Below, in pieces: positions 58,475 to 64,000 of a stretch of 64,000 nucleotides of DNA. Made by a program: the position numbers and the translations under genes. Numbering within the stretch: the stretch's first letter is position 1; each line of letters begins with the position of its first letter. The notes beneath the pieces were generated by a model, which saw nothing but the letters and a program-made list of their open reading frames with translations, did no database searches and was not told the origin of the DNA. This stretch comes from Sinonovacula constricta (Eukaryota; Mollusca; Bivalvia; Cardiida; Solecurtidae), in the NCBI GenBank assembly GCA_007844125.1, contig CM017565.1, positions 8,816,885 through 8,880,884 of the forward strand, written 5' to 3'.

Positions 58475-61140
58475 ACTAACCACTGTAACACTAATAATTT
58501 TGTCTAACCACCGTTACACTAAATGATCTTGTATAACCACCGTAACACTTGGTAATTTTGTATAACCACCGTAACATTTGATGATCTTGTATAACCACCG
58601 TAACACTAAGTAATTACGTATAATCACCGTAACTCGAAGTGATTTTGTAAAACCACCGTAACACTACGTGATTTTGTATAACCACGGTAACACTAAGTGA
58701 TTTGTATAACCACCGTAACACTAAGTAATTACGTATAACCACCGTAACTCTTAGTGATTTTGTAAAACCACCGTAACACTAAGTGATTTTGTATAACCAC
58801 CGTAACACTTGGGGAATTTGTATAACCACCGTAACAATAAGTGATCTTGTATAACTACCATAACACTTAGTGATTTTGTTTAACCACCGAAACTCTAAGT
58901 AATTTTGTATACCCACCGTAACACTTGGTGATTTTGTATAACCACCGTAAGACTTTTTGATCTTGTATAACCACCGTAACACTAAGTGATCTTGTATAAC
59001 CACCGTAACACTAAGTGATCTTGTAAAACCACCGTAACACTCAGAGGTTTCGTGTAACCGCCGTAACACTGAGTAATTTTGTATACCCACCGTTACACTA
59101 AGTGATTTGGTATAACCACCGTAACACTAAGGGATTTTGTATAACCACCGTAACACTAAGTGATCGTGTATAACCACCGTAACACTAAGTGACTTTGTAT
59201 AACCACCGTAACACTAAGGGATTTTGTTTAACCACCGTAACACTAAGTGAGTTTGTATAACCACCGTAGCACTAAGTGATTTTGCTTAACCACCGTAACA
59301 CTAAGAGGTTTTGTATAGCCACCGCAACATTTAGAGGTTTTGTGTAACCATCGTAACACTTAATGATCTTGTATAACCACCTTAACACTGAGTAATTCTG
59401 TATAACCGCCGTTATACTAAGTGATTTTGTATAACTACCGCAACACTAAGTGATCTTGTATAACCACCGTAACAATTGGTGGACTTATATAACCACCGTA
59501 ACACTAAGTGATTTTGTATAACCACCGTAACACTAAGTGATCTTGTATAACAACCATAACAATTAGTAGACATGTATAACCACCGAAACACTAAGTGATC
59601 TTGTATAACCACCGTAACACTAAGTGATCTTGTATAACCACCGTAACACTAAGTGATCTTGTATAACCACCGAAACACTTGGTGATTTTGTATAACCACC
59701 GTAACACTAAGAGGTTTTGGGTAACCACCGTAACACTAGGTGAGATTATATAACAACCGTAACACTAAGAGATTTTGTATAACCACCGTAACAATAAGTG
59801 ATCTTGTATAACCACCGTAACACTTGGTGGTTTTGTGTAACCATCGCAACACTTGGTGATCTTGTGTAACCATCATTACACTTGGTGATCTTATATAACC
59901 ACCGTTACACTTGTGACTTTGTATAACCAACGTAACTTTTGGTGATCTTGTATAACCACCGTAAGACTTGTGACTTTGTATAACCACCGTAAAACTTGTT
60001 AATCTTGTATAACCACAGTTACACTTGGTGATCTTGTATAACCACCGTAACAATAAGTGATCTTGTATAACCACCGTAACACTTGGTGATCGTGTATAAC
60101 CACCGTAGCACTAAGTGACTTTGTATAACCACCGTAACACTAAGGGATTTTGTTTAACCACCGTAACACTAAGTGAGTTTGTATAACCACCGTAGCACTA
60201 AGTGATTTTGCTTAACCACCGTAACACTAAGAGGTTTTGTATAGCCACCGCAAGATTTAGAGATTTTGTGTAACCATCGTAACACTTAATGATCTTGTAT
60301 AACCACCTTAACACTGAGTAATTCTGTATAACCGCCGTTATACTAAGTGATTTTGTATAACTACCGCAACACTAAGTGATCTTGTATAACCACCGTAACA
60401 ATTGGTGGACTTATATAACCACCGTAACACTAAGTGATCTTGTATAACCACTGTAACACTAAGTGATCTTGTATAACAACCATAACAATTAGTAGACATG
60501 TATAACCACCGAAACACTAAGTGATCTTGTATAACCACCGTAACACTAAGTGATCTTGTATAACCACCGTAACACTAAGTGATCTTGTATAACCACCGAA
60601 ACACTTGGTGATTTTGTATAACCACCGTAACACTAAGAGGTTTCGGGTAACCACCGTAACACTAGGTGAGATTATATAACAACCGTAACACTAAGAGATT
60701 TTGTATAACCACCGTAACAATAAGTGATCTTGTATAACCACCGTAACACTTGGTGGTTTTGTGTAACCATCGCAACACTTGGTGATCTTGTGTAACCATC
60801 ATTACACTTGGTGATCTTATATAACCACCGTTACACTTGTGACTTTGTATAACCAACGTAACTTTTGGTGATCTTGTATAACCACCGTAAGACTTGTGAC
60901 TTTGTATAACCACCGTAAAACTTGTTAATCTTGTATAACCACAGTTACACTTGGTGATCTTGTATAACCACCGTAACAATAAGTGATCTTGTATAACCAC
61001 CGTAACACTTGGTGATCTTGTATAACCACCGCAACAATAAGTGATCTTGTATAACCACCGCAACAATAAGTGATCTTGTATAACCACCGTAACAATAAGT
61101 GATATTGTATAACCACCATAACACTTAGTGATCTTTTATA
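58475..61140. repeat. 29-bp minisatellite, about 92 copies, with 926-bp internal duplication
   Basis: The unit is TAACCACCGTAACACTAAGT then GATCTTGTA (29 bp), with many variants (ACTTGGTGAT, AAGAGGTTTT, TAAGTAATTT, CAATAAGTGA). A block starting at 59161 (TGATCGTGTATAACC) recurs at 60087, 926 bp later, and stays in register until about 61016 with only a handful of differences. This marks a recent large tandem duplication of about 32 units. The minus frames (59412-59612 and 60338-60538; 59736-60074 and 60662-61087) are by-products and show the same offset. Confidence 0.95.
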
Positions 61141-62490
61141 AAAAAAGACGACACCTATTCTCATTACCAATAAATTAGTGGCGAGGTTTAAAGAATGATT
61201 CCAGAACACTGACAATAAACATAAGACCTGATGAACAACAAAACGTTGCAGATATGAGGCATAGCTAGACCCAGGCAAATGGTTGGACAGAATGTTAATA
61301 ATCGTTGTTTGCCATGGTGCCATAGCGACGTTTTCCTTTTTCCTTTCATAGTGTTCTCGACATAAAATCTGTATTCATGACATCAAAAGCAGAAAAGAAA
61401 CAGTCGATGCAAGTATTGTATAGTATTTTCACTTCATCATAAATATTTATAAATATTGGGTGACATAATTGACAAACTACTGCAACGTGCCTTATTCGTC
61501 TTACATGTGAGGGAAATGGAGACTTAGTACATCTTTTAGCAAGTTAAATATATGCCTGCATTATACCTTATTCACGTCCTATATGGATTGAACCAAAATG
61601 TTTGAGTACAAAACAAACAGCTATGTACTGACTACCCCTGATGCTCTAGTATTTGACAGTTTCGCCAATAGTCTTGCGAAAGATTATCTGACATGTCGAA
61701 ATGTATTTATTATTTTGTTTTGTTATTTTTGTCAGAATTTACAGTCATAATATATTCTAAAATAATCGCATATATGAATCAGGAAATATTAGGGAAGAGT
61801 TCGATTGGCTACCAAACAGCAGACTGACACAGAGAGAGACTGATGAGTCAGTTCCAACGTAGGTTTTCCCACACACTTCCCGCAGTTAGTGAAGCAGAGC
61901 ACCCATGCAATCAAACATGTGACTAATTAAATAACACTCGAAACTTTATGTCGTTTTCCATTTTACAGTTACGGTTAATTGAATATAATGGCAAGTTTAT
62001 TCTTGATTCATGGGGTCGTTAATGGTATATTTCGAGCGACATGTCATACGTTATGCACACTGCGGGAGCGTATATCTTCTATTGGCTGGTTCGTGTTATT
62101 CAATGTGACAATAACATAAGGATTGTTGTTTTATTGGGATGAGTATGACACACACATGTGGGTAACTTCTAGCCCAGTTTGCGCACCTGTTTATCAGCCT
62201 ACTGCATGTGTCAATATTTAGTTTAATCATTTCACTCGGTCAACTACGACATAAAATAAGGGGGCATGCAGCGATATGATATTATAGAACTATTCGCCTG
62301 TAAAAATATATATATGACACTTACTTTTCATATTTTTTCTCTTGGTTCGAGTGCACTTATCATGGATTTAGGCAAATCTCATTTGTTGCTGATTCGCAGA
62401 TAAGAAGATAATTTTAAATCGTTTACACCCTACAATTTGATCGCGGAGTGATATAATCCTTTAGTCACGGCACACCCAAGTTCGTAATAT
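61141..62490. other. Noncoding stretch, nothing recognised
   Basis: Right flank of the 29-bp array. AT-rich, with no supported exon or element. Confidence 0.45.
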
Positions 62491-62504
62491 TTTCAAGTGC
62501 AATT

Positions 62505-62715
62505 ATTCAAATAGGTTTTTTTTTTTTTAAACCTATTTATTTATAGTCGATTGGGAAACAAGTTCTTTTAACTTATATTAATCCCTCTCGACTGTCCACT
62601 TCCTGGGTAGAACCAGTACTCAGGTACTGAGTACCTGGAGCAATGTGCAGTAAATAATCTTGCTCAAGGACTAACATCACGTGGTCAGTTTCAGGGTTTC
62701 TGAATCGCAACTACG
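62505..62715. repeat. Interspersed-repeat-like segment with hairpins
   Basis: It contains an AAATAGGTTT/AAACCTATTT inverted repeat around a T-run (62509-62538) and a near-perfect hairpin GTACTCAG-GTA-CTGAGTAC at about 62615-62633. This is followed by GAGCAATGTGCAGTAAATAA and CTTGCTCAAGGAC. The latter phrase resembles a segment I associate with widespread animal interspersed repeats; that link is from memory and unverified. No pol III boxes are visible. Confidence 0.4.
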
Positions 62716-64000
62716 CGATTGTTATAAGTTAAATGATGACAGAATAATGAAACTCTGTACTATATGCTTCTGACGATTCCGGATTTCCAATTAGTTTACG
62801 GGGCTTTTATTCGAAACTGACCACAATTGGAATATAAGTGCTGTGTTTAAACTAAAAGGACAAAAACAACTTTGAACATGTGTCTTTGATATTATTTAAC
62901 GACGATATAAAACGCCACGAGAACACTGCCTGTTCCAACATCGCTGAAATAGCCATTGGCGTAATTTTATGAAACTGTTTTATACCGTATTTTTTGCCTA
63001 ATGTTTATCATAATATGGGTTAACGGCGCTATTTTACGCAGAACACTTGTCTTACGTCTGCGGTTATAAGCGAGGTTGCTTATAACACGAGACATGAAAA
63101 AAATCCTTGTTTAGACAGATACGAGAAACAAGAAAAGACCTTTAAGTGATGCCAGGTGTTGACGACATAGCGATGGCGAAAAGAGATTATGTAAATAGTA
63201 AAGAGAACGCTTCCAGAAGAATCATCACGCTCAGTTGTACCTGTTTCTCTAAAACTGCTGACGAAACACAAGCACAGTGATCAAAGGTCACTGATTACCT
63301 ATTTCAGGTTCCACAACACACAGGCCAGGACCATGAAAAACCAGTCTATCGCGTGCCCACATAGCACGTCCCAACTATGACAATAAGGTCATTGCTTCCG
63401 CTCCATTTCATGAAAATTAAAGCGCTCTGCTAATTGGCCACAACATAAAAAGACCAATCAAGGCGTGAACGAGATTAAGCTCAAGTATAAGGCTTCACCG
63501 GAGAATTTAGATAAAGTAGATAGCCAACTTTTTGCATTCACGTGAGTTTGCGATTATCTCTATGTGGTTTAACAGTTGACCCGGTATAAGTGCGTCTTGC
63601 AAATCTCCAGTAACCATAAAACGTTAATATAAGAAAAAGTACAACAATTCCGTGACATATACTGACCATTGTTAATACAATTTAACAATAACATATAAAC
63701 ACCCGTATTACAATCTGTGGTTCCGAATCAGGATGCCATCACGTGGAATTTGTAGTACAACATTATCTTTATAGAATCGCCTCAGTAACAGCTGAAACTT
63801 ATATAAATCAACAATAAACTTTGCAAGGGGTTGTGGTTTAGAAAGGGAAAACCCAAACAGATCGTAGCAACAATGGTCCGACACTGTACAGTGGAGAAGT
63901 TATTGCCGGGCTTTGTTGTTATACAAGGGCCATAGAAGATTGGTAAAGTTTAGGTAAAATGTCGCTAGAATCGGTGTCTATTTCGTAAGTCTGTTATTAT
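62716..64000. other. Noncoding stretch to window end
   Basis: AT-rich sequence with short random frames only. No supported gene, RNA or repeat. Confidence 0.45.

Overview
The window looks like nuclear DNA of an animal, most likely a bivalve mollusc. It is AT-rich, has introns with GT-AG borders, carries tRNA-derived SINEs and a LINE relic of the kind common in molluscs, and is packed with minisatellites. The phylum is inferred from the repeat types and the gene; the species cannot be named from sequence alone. A zebra/quagga-mussel-like genome would fit.

One gene can be built completely: a mitochondrial-clan cytochrome P450 on the minus strand, in eight coding exons between 46329 and 26556. 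All splice junctions keep frame and give a 534-residue protein with a basic N-terminus, LPGP hinge, WxxxR, SGIDTTS I-helix, ExxR, PERW and the heme-Cys loop ending GRR. A core promoter (CCAAT, TATA, Inr) and two probable noncoding 5' exons precede it. Intron 1 is about 14.6 kb and holds a two-stage minisatellite, a GC-rich island with a TATA box on the other strand, an A-tailed hairpin segment and several microsatellites.

Left of the gene (1-26 kb) no host gene could be supported. This side holds a 26-bp array (3.96-4.26 kb), a 34-bp array of about 79 copies (7.08-9.76 kb), a 5'-truncated LINE with a pentamer tail (14.15-14.88 kb), a 50-bp array interrupted by a tRNA-like element (15.1-16.96 kb), a second, unrelated 34-bp array (19.6-22.06 kb), and a 39-bp array joined directly to it (22.06-24.2 kb).

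Right of the gene (47-64 kb) are microsatellites, two diverged copies of one tRNA-headed SINE family on the minus strand (48.8 and 51.6 kb), one isolated good-looking plus-strand exon (55123-55297), a 29-bp array of about 92 copies containing a recent 926-bp internal duplication (58.5-61.1 kb), and an interspersed-repeat-like segment with strong hairpins near 62.6 kb.

The seven large arrays total about 13.9 kb, roughly 22% of the window. Very long open frames in the arrays (up to 835 codons) are by-products of repeat units lacking stop codons, not genes. I found no CRISPR array, rRNA, canonical tRNA gene or bacterial-style system. The most unusual features are the stop-free 34-bp array, the layered evolution visible inside several arrays, and the two-copy SINE family.
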